Shown here in pieces: positions 1 through 5,680 of a DNA stretch of 5,680 bases (positions are counted from its first letter, which is position 1; the number at the start of each line of letters is the position of its first letter). The position numbers and the translations under genes were made by a program. Under the pieces are notes generated by a model. That model saw only the letters and a program-made list of their open reading frames with translations, was not told the origin of the DNA and searched no databases. This stretch comes from an uncultured Prevotella sp. (lineage in GTDB: Bacteria > Bacteroidota > Bacteroidia > Bacteroidales > Bacteroidaceae). The stretch spans positions 1 through 5,680 of the forward strand of contig URDV01000146.1 of the NCBI GenBank assembly GCA_900546605.1, in the 5' to 3' direction.

Positions 1-54
1 TTAGGGCTTACTCGGGACTTGCACCCGTTAGATAATGTTCATGCCGAGCGTACT
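1..54 (+). other. Partial structured non-coding element at the window edge, family unknown
   Basis: No gene of the minus-strand operon reaches this stretch. It can fold into two small hairpins: CGGG at 13-16 with CCCG at 24-27 (7-base loop), and ATGTTC at 35-40 with GAGCGT at 46-51 (6 pairs including two G-U, loop ATGCC). An A-run and a strong hairpin follow directly. From memory, segments of this form (GGACTTGCACC, then a hairpin with loop ATGCC, then an A-run and a terminator-like stem) recur in many bacterial genomes and are sometimes mis-annotated as short peptides. I cannot name the family, and the 5' part lies outside the window. The strand is inferred: the G-U pairs form only in plus-strand RNA. 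The plus-strand frame open from base 1 to a stop at 79-81 has no start codon and is probably not coding. Confidence 0.4.
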
Positions 55-98
55 AAAAAAGTCGCAAAATATGGCATTTAGCTCATATTTTGCGACTT
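55..98 (-). terminator. Rho-independent terminator after mltF
   Basis: A perfect 15-bp inverted repeat pairs 59-73 with 84-98 around a 10-base loop. On the minus strand the stem is followed by a run of T (complement of the A-run 55-60, two of which also pair in the stem). It lies about 90 bases past the mltF stop and fits as the end of the prfA-mltF transcript. On the plus strand the hairpin directly follows the structured element at 1-54, but the T-run there is poor, so any plus-strand termination would be weaker. Confidence 0.8.
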
Positions 99-190
99 AA
101 ATTCGTCCTTTTTTATCAGAAGGATAAGTTGCGATTCTGCATGTTATGAAGTAAATGCGAACAGGTGCATCCAATTACCTAAAGTTTGAG

Positions 191-1450
191 TTATTGCACC
201 TGTTGTTGCATTTCGTCGGCCGACAAAATGGTGTGTTGTCGACTATAACGGTTGCGTTTATGAGGAGTTATACGTCCACCATCTCCACTCCTAACGTTAT
301 CAGCTGGTAATGAAAGACCCGCAGCAGACGTGTTTAAATTGTGCACATTACCGCCATACTGTCGCCATCGTTCCATAATGCTCTGCACATAACCATAAGT
401 TTCACTACCAATCATATAGCCATATTTTACTACGGGGTCGCGATAATAACGTGCATTACTCAAGTTACGCACATACTGAGCCACTTCATTCCAGTTATTA
501 GCATTTCCGCCATATTTACGCGAAAGGGCTTGTGCGTCACGTATGTGTCCTAAACCACCATTATAGGCTGCGAGCACAAATTTTACCCGTTCCTCAGCAT
601 CGGCTATACCTGAAAACTGATGTTGCAAATAACGTATGTGCCTTGCTGCCACCATTATGTTTTCAGCAGGAGCAAAGAGTTTAGCCCTGTCAAGCCCATA
701 CTGAGCAGCAGTAGATGGCATAAGTTGCATCAATCCGCAAGCCCCAGCCCATGAGGTAGCATTGGGGTCAAAGCCTGACTCTTGATAACATTGCGCAGCT
801 ATCAATCGCCAATCCCAACCTATGGCATTAGCTGCTTGCTTAAAGTAAGCATCGTAGGTTGATATGAGACCCTTTTCGCGCGAAATGAATGGAGCCCTTA
901 CTTTGCGGTGCACCATGGTGCGGTTGCGTAGCCAAGTGTTTTCAACCTTTTGCGCCTTTACTTCAACCCCCTCGCCGAACCAATCGTTCAAGGTTTGAGC
1001 AAGATCGTTGGCATTACTCAGTACAGCCCAACTTTTCTTTGTTTTGCTATTAACTGCGCCTGCATCAACGATGCCATTTTTTTTGCAAAAGGCAGTCGAT
1101 AAGGGGTAAGCTATTACGTCAATTTCGCCCGACTTAAGTAGCTTTACCAATTGCAAGGAGTCTTTAGCTAACTCCACTCGCACACCCACACCCAATGTGT
1201 TGGCAAAGTCCTCAGCTAATGCATATTGCAAACCCATGCCACGGCCTTGATAGTCAAAGTAAGTATCAGGGCCGCTTATGGTGCCTATAATGAGTTCGCC
1301 CGACTGCATTATGCGGTCTACCATCGGTCCGTTACCTTGGTTTTTAGCTTTGGCAAAGGCACCATTAACGACTTGATTGTCTGACGTTTTTTTTTGACAC
1401 GACACCATGCAAGCCGTACAACATAAAATGATAAGCAAACGTTGCCACAT
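191..1450 (-). CDS. mltF: MltF-type membrane-bound lytic murein transglycosylase, lipoprotein
   Basis: Predicted to cleave the MurNAc-GlcNAc bond of peptidoglycan, forming 1,6-anhydro-MurNAc ends, from a lipid anchor facing the periplasm. Of 419 residues, the first 17 form a short hydrophobic signal ending in M-V-S before Cys18, a fair lipobox. The residues after Cys18 (QKKTSDN) are not the acidic surface-export signal of Bacteroidetes lipoproteins, so a periplasmic location is inferred. Residues about 45-190 resemble a solute-binding-protein type 3 domain (GELIIGT, then SGEIDVIAYPLST), but the stretch is short for two full lobes. Residues about 197-365 are the SLT domain: catalytic Glu224 in QESGFDP, GLMQLMP at 239-245 and AAYNGG at 294-299. 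The last 50 residues are polar and look disordered. The start is 8 bases after the prfA stop, so the two are probably co-transcribed. The SLT fold is certain; the MltF subgroup is likely. Confidence 0.88.
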   Translation of the reverse strand: MWQRLLIILCCTACMVSCQKKTSDNQVVNGAFAKAKNQGNGPMVDRIMQSGELIIGTISGPDTYFDYQGRGMGLQYALAEDFANTLGVGVRVELAKDSLQLVKLLKSGEIDVIAYPLSTAFCKKNGIVDAGAVNSKTKKSWAVLSNANDLAQTLNDWFGEGVEVKAQKVENTWLRNRTMVHRKVRAPFISREKGLISTYDAYFKQAANAIGWDWRLIAAQCYQESGFDPNATSWAGACGLMQLMPSTAAQYGLDRAKLFAPAENIMVAARHIRYLQHQFSGIADAEERVKFVLAAYNGGLGHIRDAQALSRKYGGNANNWNEVAQYVRNLSNARYYRDPVVKYGYMIGSETYGYVQSIMERWRQYGGNVHNLNTSAAGLSLPADNVRSGDGGRITPHKRNRYSRQHTILSADEMQQQVQ

Positions 1451-1458
1451 AGTAGACG

Positions 1459-2562
1459 TTACATTTCAGCCTCTTTCAAGCGTTCAGCATTTTCGGCAAC
1501 TATCAAGTGATCTATGCAATCTTGAATGTCACCATCCATAAAAGCTTGTAAGTTATAAATGGTGTAATTGATGCGATGGTCCGTAATTCGTCCTTGCGGA
1601 TAATTATAAGTACGAATTTTAGCTGAGCGATCGCCTGTTGAAACCAAAGTTTTGCGACGATTCGCAATATCGTCTACATACTTTTGATGTTCCTTGTCGT
1701 AAATAAAAGTACGCAAGCGAGCCAAGGCACGCTCTTTATTCTTAGGTTGGTCACGTGTTTCGGTACACTCAATTAAAATTTCTTCCACCTCGCCTGTGTT
1801 AGGATTCTTCCAATTGTAGCGCAAACGTACACCAGACTCTACTTTATTAACGTTCTGTCCACCTGCACCACTTGAGCGGAAAGTATCCCACTTTATCTCG
1901 CCCTCATTAATTACCACATCAAAAGCTTCAGCCTCAGGCAACACAGCCACCGTAGCTGCAGAGGTGTGTACACGGCCTTGCGTTTCAGTAGCAGGCACAC
2001 GTTGCACACGATGCACTCCGCTTTCATACTTTAAAGTGCCATACACATCGGTACCAGTAACAGAGCAAACAATTTCCTTAAATCCACCTGCTGCACCTTC
2101 GCTTGCGCTCGACACCTCAAGTTTCCAACCCTTACGTTCACAATACTTAGAGTACATACGGAAAAGGTCTCCAGCAAACAAGGCTGCTTCGTCACCTCCC
2201 GTTCCACCACGTATTTCGAGTATGGCATTCTTGCTATCCTCAGGGTCCTTTGGCACAAGCATCAACTTTATGCTTTCTTCAAGTTCGGGTATGCGTTTTT
2301 CACAAGCTGCTACCTCTTCACGTGCCATTTCCTTCATATCGGGGTCTGACTCGTTTAGCAACATATCCTTACTTTCCTCAAGGTTCGAGAGCAAATTGGC
2401 ATATTCCTTACGTGCAGCCATTAAGTCCTCTAACTCCTTATATTCTTTGGTCAAACGTACATAACGTTGTTGATCAGCAATTACGTTAGGGTCAGTAATT
2501 AACGTGCTTACCTCTTCAAATCGCGCTTCAAGTCCGTTTAACTTTTCAAGCAATGTATTCAT
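1459..2562 (-). CDS. prfA: Peptide chain release factor 1 (RF1)
   Basis: Cytoplasmic class I release factor that reads UAA and UAG in the ribosomal A site and triggers peptidyl-tRNA hydrolysis. Its 367 residues are close to the family's usual 355-370. The N-terminal helical region (about 1-105) is followed by the codon-reading domain with Pro190-Ala191-Thr192, the PxT tripeptide that marks RF1 and not RF2 (which carries SPF). The catalytic GGQ is Gly234-Gly235-Gln236 in the context SSGAGGQNVNK; in this family the Gln is methylated by PrmC. The C-terminal block GDRSAKIRTYNYPQGRITDHR (309-329) is also typical. There is no sign of the programmed frameshift used by RF2 genes. The ATG is chosen because the protein then begins as RF1 proteins normally do, just before the LEKL..LEARFEEV segment. 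The start lies 2 bases past the stop of the small upstream frame, and mltF follows after 8 bases. Confidence 0.97.
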   Translation of the reverse strand: MNTLLEKLNGLEARFEEVSTLITDPNVIADQQRYVRLTKEYKELEDLMAARKEYANLLSNLEESKDMLLNESDPDMKEMAREEVAACEKRIPELEESIKLMLVPKDPEDSKNAILEIRGGTGGDEAALFAGDLFRMYSKYCERKGWKLEVSSASEGAAGGFKEIVCSVTGTDVYGTLKYESGVHRVQRVPATETQGRVHTSAATVAVLPEAEAFDVVINEGEIKWDTFRSSGAGGQNVNKVESGVRLRYNWKNPNTGEVEEILIECTETRDQPKNKERALARLRTFIYDKEHQKYVDDIANRRKTLVSTGDRSAKIRTYNYPQGRITDHRINYTIYNLQAFMDGDIQDCIDHLIVAENAERLKEAEM

Positions 2563-2564
2563 TT

Positions 2565-2792
2565 TTATTTTTTACAAATTTTCTTTGTTACCTTTATTAC
2601 ATAATTAGTTACACACCATTTCATGATTTCCATATAGCATATAGCCAACCATCCACATAACGATGCACAGGCACTTATTTTAAAAAAGATGGAAGTAGAT
2701 GATTGAAACTGTTCGTATGTGAAACGAACCATGTTCACACAGCATGCTAAGCAAATTAATGTGATACATATATGTAATAGAATGCGTTTCAT
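2565..2792 (-). CDS. Small cysteine-rich putative membrane peptide ahead of prfA
   Basis: I do not recognise this 75-residue protein. Two hydrophobic stretches (about residues 4-22 and 36-56) could be membrane helices, and the last 20 residues are basic (KVTKKICKK), so a two-helix inner-membrane peptide is the natural reading. It has nine cysteines, which is unusually many, but they form no CxxC pair or other metal-binding pattern. Its position argues for a real gene: it begins about 75 bases after a recognisable promoter and stops 2 bases before the prfA ATG, a spacing that would favour translational coupling. Against this, no strong ribosome-binding site is visible (normal in Bacteroidetes), it uses AT-rich codons including several ATA, and it could be a chance open frame in the prfA leader. 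Confidence 0.45.
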   Translation of the reverse strand: MKRILLHICITLICLACCVNMVRFTYEQFQSSTSIFFKISACASLCGWLAICYMEIMKWCVTNYVIKVTKKICKK

Positions 2793-2873
2793 CGGTTTCA
2801 GAATTTTCTATTGCATAAGGAATGTTTTGTAATAAATAATGTCTACACATCATTTATCACCCCTACTTATGTG

Positions 2874-2904
2874 CAAACATAAAAGGTAGAATAGAAAACC
2901 CAAA
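2874..2904 (-). promoter_or_regulatory. Bacteroidetes-type promoter for the small-ORF-prfA-mltF operon
   Basis: Read on the minus strand, TATGTTTG (2881 down to 2874) matches the Bacteroidetes -7 consensus TAnnTTTG exactly, and TTTG (2904 down to 2901) matches the -33 box, with 19 bases between them, the expected spacing. Transcription would start near 2865-2870 and leave an untranslated leader of about 75 bases before the small frame. It lies in the only sizeable gap upstream of prfA. The TTTG box is part of the T-tract of the purM terminator. Confidence 0.65.
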
Positions 2905-2960
2905 AATTGGGAGACAATATTTGCCCATTCACATCGGCAGACATTGTTTCCCAACTTTTT
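2902..2960 (-). terminator. Terminator after purM, possibly bidirectional
   Basis: A 12-base inverted repeat pairs 2907-2918 with 2943-2954. The only imperfect position is 2913/2948, a G-U pair in plus-strand RNA and a C-A mismatch in minus-strand RNA. The 24-base loop contains a further 4-bp stem (TGCC 2922-2925 with GGCA 2936-2939). On the minus strand the stem is followed by five T (complement of 2902-2906); on the plus strand it is followed by C and six T (2956-2961). It begins about 16 bases past the purM stop and is well placed to end the upstream transcript. Confidence 0.7.
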
Positions 2961-2970
2961 TATGGTACGT

Positions 2971-4140
2971 TTAGTAATTAAACTCGCCAAACTCGCTCTT
3001 GATAGTAAGCGAGCGTTTACCCTCTTCAATATGTCCTACAACCTGTGCATCAATATTAAAGCTCTTACTAATGGCTATCACCTTGTCAGCCATTTCAGGA
3101 CGCACATACACCTCAAGTCGGTGTCCCATATTAAACACCTTATACATTTCGGCCCAATCGGTACCACTCTGTTCAGCAATAGCCTTGAACAATGGAGGCA
3201 CGGGGAACATGTTATCCTTAATAACACGGCAATTTTCGCCTACAAAGTGCAGCACCTTTGTTTGTGCGCCACCTGTACAATGCACCATACCATGAATTTC
3301 AGGACGGAGTTCGTCCAATAACTTCTTCACAACAGGAGCATAGGTACGTGTGGGTGACAATACTAACTTACCCGCATTTAAAGGCGATCCCTCAACGCTA
3401 TCGGTTAATTTATAGCCACCGCTATAAACCAACTCATCGGGTACGGCATGGTCGTAACTTTCAGGATACTTTTCAGCCAAATATTTGGCAAACACGTCAT
3501 GGCGTGCTGAAGTCAACCCATTTGACCCCATACCACCATTATACTCTTTTTCATAAGTTGCCTGTCCACACGATGACAAACCAACTATTACATCACCTGG
3601 ACGTATGTTAGCATTATTAATTACATCGCTACGCTTCATGCGGCAAGTAACAGTTGAATCAACAATAATGGTGCGAACCAAGTCGCCCACATCAGCTGTT
3701 TCGCCACCCGTAGCATAAATGCCAACACCCATATCGCGCATTTGCTGCAAGAGTTCGTCGGTACCATTAATGATGGCTGAAATAACCTCACCTGGAATCA
3801 ACATCTTATTACGTCCGATGGTAGAACTAACAAGTATGTTGTCAACAGCGCCCACGCAGAGCAAATCATCGGTATTCATAATTAAGGCATCTTGAGCTAT
3901 GCCTTTCCATACAGATAGGTCGCCAGTTTCCTTCCAATACATATAAGCCAAACTTGACTTTGTGCCTGCGCCATCGGCATGCATTATATTGCAGTATTCG
4001 GGGTCGCCACCTAAAATGTCGGGAATAATTTTGCAAAAAGCTTGCGGAAAGATACCCTTGTCAATGTTCTTGATGGCGTTGTGTACGTCTTCTTTCATGG
4101 CGGATACTCCGCGCATCATGTAACGTTGTTTACTGTCCAT
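2971..4140 (-). CDS. purM: Phosphoribosylformylglycinamidine cyclo-ligase (AIR synthase)
   Basis: Fifth step of de novo purine synthesis in the cytoplasm: ATP-dependent ring closure of FGAM to aminoimidazole ribonucleotide. The 389 residues match the long Bacteroidetes form; E. coli PurM has about 345. Visible motifs of the PurM/PurL ATP-binding superfamily are ADGAGTK at 55-61 (nucleotide/metal-binding loop), MNTDD at 88-92, ATGGETAD at 143-150, HCTGGAQTK at 287-295 and FNMGHRLE at 336-343. The last two differ from the textbook forms (HITGGG and FNMGIGM), which I take as a feature of this lineage rather than damage. The start gives the typical opening QRYMMRGVSAMKEDVH. The gene lies 40 bases past lemA with no terminator between, and a stem-loop follows its stop. 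No purine riboswitch or PurR-like site is visible, so its regulation is not clear from the sequence. Confidence 0.94.
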   Translation of the reverse strand: MDSKQRYMMRGVSAMKEDVHNAIKNIDKGIFPQAFCKIIPDILGGDPEYCNIMHADGAGTKSSLAYMYWKETGDLSVWKGIAQDALIMNTDDLLCVGAVDNILVSSTIGRNKMLIPGEVISAIINGTDELLQQMRDMGVGIYATGGETADVGDLVRTIIVDSTVTCRMKRSDVINNANIRPGDVIVGLSSCGQATYEKEYNGGMGSNGLTSARHDVFAKYLAEKYPESYDHAVPDELVYSGGYKLTDSVEGSPLNAGKLVLSPTRTYAPVVKKLLDELRPEIHGMVHCTGGAQTKVLHFVGENCRVIKDNMFPVPPLFKAIAEQSGTDWAEMYKVFNMGHRLEVYVRPEMADKVIAISKSFNIDAQVVGHIEEGKRSLTIKSEFGEFNY

Positions 4141-4180
4141 GGAGTGAGTTTATAAATATGTGTTGTTGTTTTTTTCTTCA

Positions 4181-4771
4181 TTAAAACTCCACTTGGGGAG
4201 CTTTTTCTGTACCTGCTTCTGCTTCGAATTGTGTTTTCTTGTCAAAGCCAAACATACCTGCAACAATGTTAGCGGGGAAGCGGCGTACGCTCACGTTGTA
4301 AGTCTGCACAGCTGCATTATAGAGTTGGCGGCTTTCGTTGATACGATTTTCCGTGCCTTCAAGTTGTGCTTGAAGCTCTGAAAAGTTCTCATTTGCCTTC
4401 AAGTCTGGATAATTCTCTTGTACAGCAATCAAGCGTCCCAAGGCCTGTGTCAGTTCACCTTGTGCACTTTGAAACTGCTTTAGCTTTTCGGGTGTAATAT
4501 TATCCGCATCAACCTTTATTTGTGTTGCTTTTGCTCGAGCTTCTACAACTCCCTCAAGCGTTTCGCTCTCGTGCTTTGCATACCCTTTTACCGTATTTAC
4601 CAAGTTGGGCACAAGGTCGGCACGACGCTGATATTGCGATTGTATGTTGCCCCAAGCTGTGGTTACAGCCTCGTCTTTAGCTACCAAACTATTATATGTG
4701 GTTAGTGTGCCACCTATGAGCATTAAAATCACCACGCCAACTACTAACAAGCCAATTGTTCCCTTTTTCAT
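4181..4771 (-). CDS. lemA: LemA family membrane protein
   Basis: A 196-residue protein anchored by one N-terminal membrane helix (about residues 5-24), with the rest expected outside the cytoplasm as a long helical bundle. Family marks are the helix followed by YNSLV (26-30), QRRADLVPNLVNTVKGYA (48-65), ENYPDLKANENF (119-130), ENRINESRQLYN (141-152) and RRFPANIVAGMFGF (163-176). The length is typical. The biochemical role of LemA proteins is not settled; the name comes from a Listeria antigen. The upstream neighbour is a TPM-domain protein, a frequent partner of LemA, which supports a shared envelope function. A 132-base gap separates the two, and I found no convincing promoter or terminator in it, so co-transcription is plausible but unproven. 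The start places a Lys-Lys pair before the membrane helix, as expected. Confidence 0.93.
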   Translation of the reverse strand: MKKGTIGLLVVGVVILMLIGGTLTTYNSLVAKDEAVTTAWGNIQSQYQRRADLVPNLVNTVKGYAKHESETLEGVVEARAKATQIKVDADNITPEKLKQFQSAQGELTQALGRLIAVQENYPDLKANENFSELQAQLEGTENRINESRQLYNAAVQTYNVSVRRFPANIVAGMFGFDKKTQFEAEAGTEKAPQVEF

Positions 4772-4903
4772 AAGTTATATCCGTTTATCTTATTGTTATT
4801 TAAGGAGCTAAATTTACAACGAACCTTTTCACTTTGCCATCAGCGTCGTGTAAGCATGCATTTACACCCCTTTTATTATATCTATTCAAAGTTTTAAGAT
4901 GCA

Positions 4904-5680
4904 TTAAAAGCGTCCTCCGCTACCGCCACCGCCAAAGGTTCCACCGCCAAATGTTCCACCAAAGCTTCCACCTGAAGAGTGTCCTGTCGAGCCTCCACCA
5001 AAGAAGATGGGAGGCATAACGCCACCACTGTTGTTAACGTCGTCATCGGGTTGAGAGTATTCAGTCTTTTGATAACCACAGCTTTTACAAACCCATAAGC
5101 TACGCAGCATAATGCGTTGTGAACCCTTTAACATCACCTTTTGTTGTTGCACACGTTTCATGCGCTTTCCACATTTAGGGCATCGTTTACGATGAAAGAA
5201 CGATAAAATGCACCCCAGCACAATTAAGCTCACAACCATTACAGCACCAGCTATCATGGCTTCTGCGTCATCATCTTCATCATCAGGTGCTAACGAATTA
5301 TCACCACGCACATACCCATCAATACTTTTAAGCGTTTTCACAATCGCACCATCCCAATCGCCCTGTTTAAGTGCAGGCACCATTACTTGGTTCTGAATGC
5401 GTCGGCATATGCCATCAGGCAAGGTACCTTCAAGGCCATTTCCTGTCAATATCTGATAGCTACGATCTTCTGTAGCTAACACCACAATCAAGCCCGTACG
5501 TTGTTTTTTTGAGCCTATGCCATACTTCTTGGCCAATTGCATACCAAAGGAGTATGGATCATCCCCATCAAGCTGCTTTACCACCACCACTATGGTCTGT
5601 ACACCTTTATCGCGCTCCAAAGCCCCTAACGTGGCATTTGCTTCGGCCACGGCAGTACCTGACAACACGTCATCAGGGTT
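4904..5680 (-). CDS. TPM-domain (YgcG-like) membrane protein, start outside the window
   Basis: The frame stays open to the window edge: four more codons (Asn-Pro-Asp-Asp) precede the GTG at 5666-5668, so that GTG is not the start and the gene's 5' end, probably with a signal peptide, lies beyond 5680. Of the 258 visible residues, about 1-128 are a TPM domain (LERDKGVQTIVVVV, TGLIVVLATEDRSYQILTGNGLEG, DWDGAIVKTLKSI), which would face the periplasm. An acidic linker (PDDEDDDAE) leads to one membrane helix at about 141-162. A probable zinc ribbon follows, with Cys167-x2-Cys170 and Cys198-x2-Cys201, and then a glycine-rich tail ending in SGGRF. TPM proteins have been linked to photosystem repair in plants and to acid-phosphatase-like activity, but the bacterial role is unknown. 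With LemA downstream, an envelope-maintenance role is inferred. Confidence 0.9.
   Translation of the reverse strand, partial: NPDDVLSGTAVAEANATLGALERDKGVQTIVVVVKQLDGDDPYSFGMQLAKKYGIGSKKQRTGLIVVLATEDRSYQILTGNGLEGTLPDGICRRIQNQVMVPALKQGDWDGAIVKTLKSIDGYVRGDNSLAPDDEDDDAEAMIAGAVMVVSLIVLGCILSFFHRKRCPKCGKRMKRVQQQKVMLKGSQRIMLRSLWVCKSCGYQKTEYSQPDDDVNNSGGVMPPIFFGGGSTGHSSGGSFGGTFGGGTFGGGGSGGRF
4926..4967. repeat. 15-base tandem repeat in the TPM gene's glycine-rich tail
   Basis: Two 15-base units, 4926-4940 and 4941-4955, differ at one base and are followed by a shortened 12-base copy (4956-4967). On the minus strand they encode glycine-rich five-residue units of the type GGGTF. The repeat is in frame, so gain or loss of a unit would change only the tail length. 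Confidence 0.7.

Noticed and set aside
27..33. GTTAGAT, which fits the GTTRRRY core of integron attC sites
   Set aside because: There is no matching partner core in the visible sequence and no integrase or cassette context. A 7-base degenerate match is expected by chance.
1..81. Plus-strand open frame from base 1 to a stop at 79-81
   Set aside because: It has no start codon in the window, runs through the hairpins and A-tract, and matches no protein family I know. It is more likely a spurious reading of a non-coding element.
106..124. Small inverted repeat TCCTT/AAGGA downstream of mltF
   Set aside because: It has only five base pairs with an AT-rich 9-base loop; the 15-bp hairpin next to it explains termination better.
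1964..2464. 166-residue plus-strand frame opposite prfA
   Set aside because: It lies wholly antisense to a clear RF1 gene, is rich in Ser and Arg as shadow frames tend to be, and has no recognisable domain.
2944..3611. Plus-strand frames of 125, 98 and 117 residues opposite purM
   Set aside because: They are shadows of the well-supported purM reading frame with no domain or promoter of their own.
4808..4815. TAAATTTA-like sequence upstream of lemA as a -7 promoter box
   Set aside because: It misses the final G of TAnnTTTG and has no TTTG box at the expected distance upstream.
4848..4867. Inverted repeat GTGTAA/TTACAC between the TPM gene and lemA
   Set aside because: It is only 6 bp with an 8-base loop and no T-tract on the minus strand, so it is not a convincing terminator. 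An operator cannot be excluded but is not supported.
5666..5668. GTG as the start of the TPM-domain gene
   Set aside because: The frame is open upstream to the window edge and the four preceding residues fit the TPM domain, so the gene begins outside the window.

Overview
The window looks like chromosomal DNA from a Bacteroidales bacterium, most likely a Prevotella-like genus. The PurM and release-factor proteins read like the Bacteroides/Prevotella versions. The one promoter I can place fits the Bacteroidetes pattern (TTTG, about 19 bases, TAnnTTTG) rather than the sigma-70 pattern. This is recognition from memory, not a database result. All six genes are on the minus strand, so transcription runs from the high coordinates to the low ones.

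In order of transcription, the first block is a TPM-domain membrane protein with a glycine-rich tail (4904-5680, its start outside the window), then a LemA-family membrane protein (4181-4771), then purM of purine synthesis (2971-4140). LemA and TPM proteins are common partners. purM follows lemA by 40 bases with no visible terminator, so the three may share transcripts. A stem-loop with a T-tract (about 2902-2960) ends this block.

The second block starts at a Bacteroidetes-type promoter (2874-2904) whose upstream box lies in the T-tract of the preceding terminator. It reads a 75-residue cysteine-rich putative membrane peptide (2565-2792), prfA for release factor 1 (1459-2562) and an MltF-type lytic transglycosylase lipoprotein (191-1450). 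Gaps of 2 and 8 bases indicate one operon, closed by a 15-bp hairpin with a T-run at 55-98.

The left edge (1-54) holds a short structured sequence that belongs to none of these genes. It resembles, from memory, a non-coding motif scattered through Bacteroidetes and other genomes, and I cannot name its family. Most of the window is ordinary housekeeping and envelope genes. The points worth a second look are the left-edge element, the small peptide ahead of prfA, the promoter/terminator overlap and the gene order around prfA. I see no CRISPR array, tRNA, rRNA, transposase or defence system.
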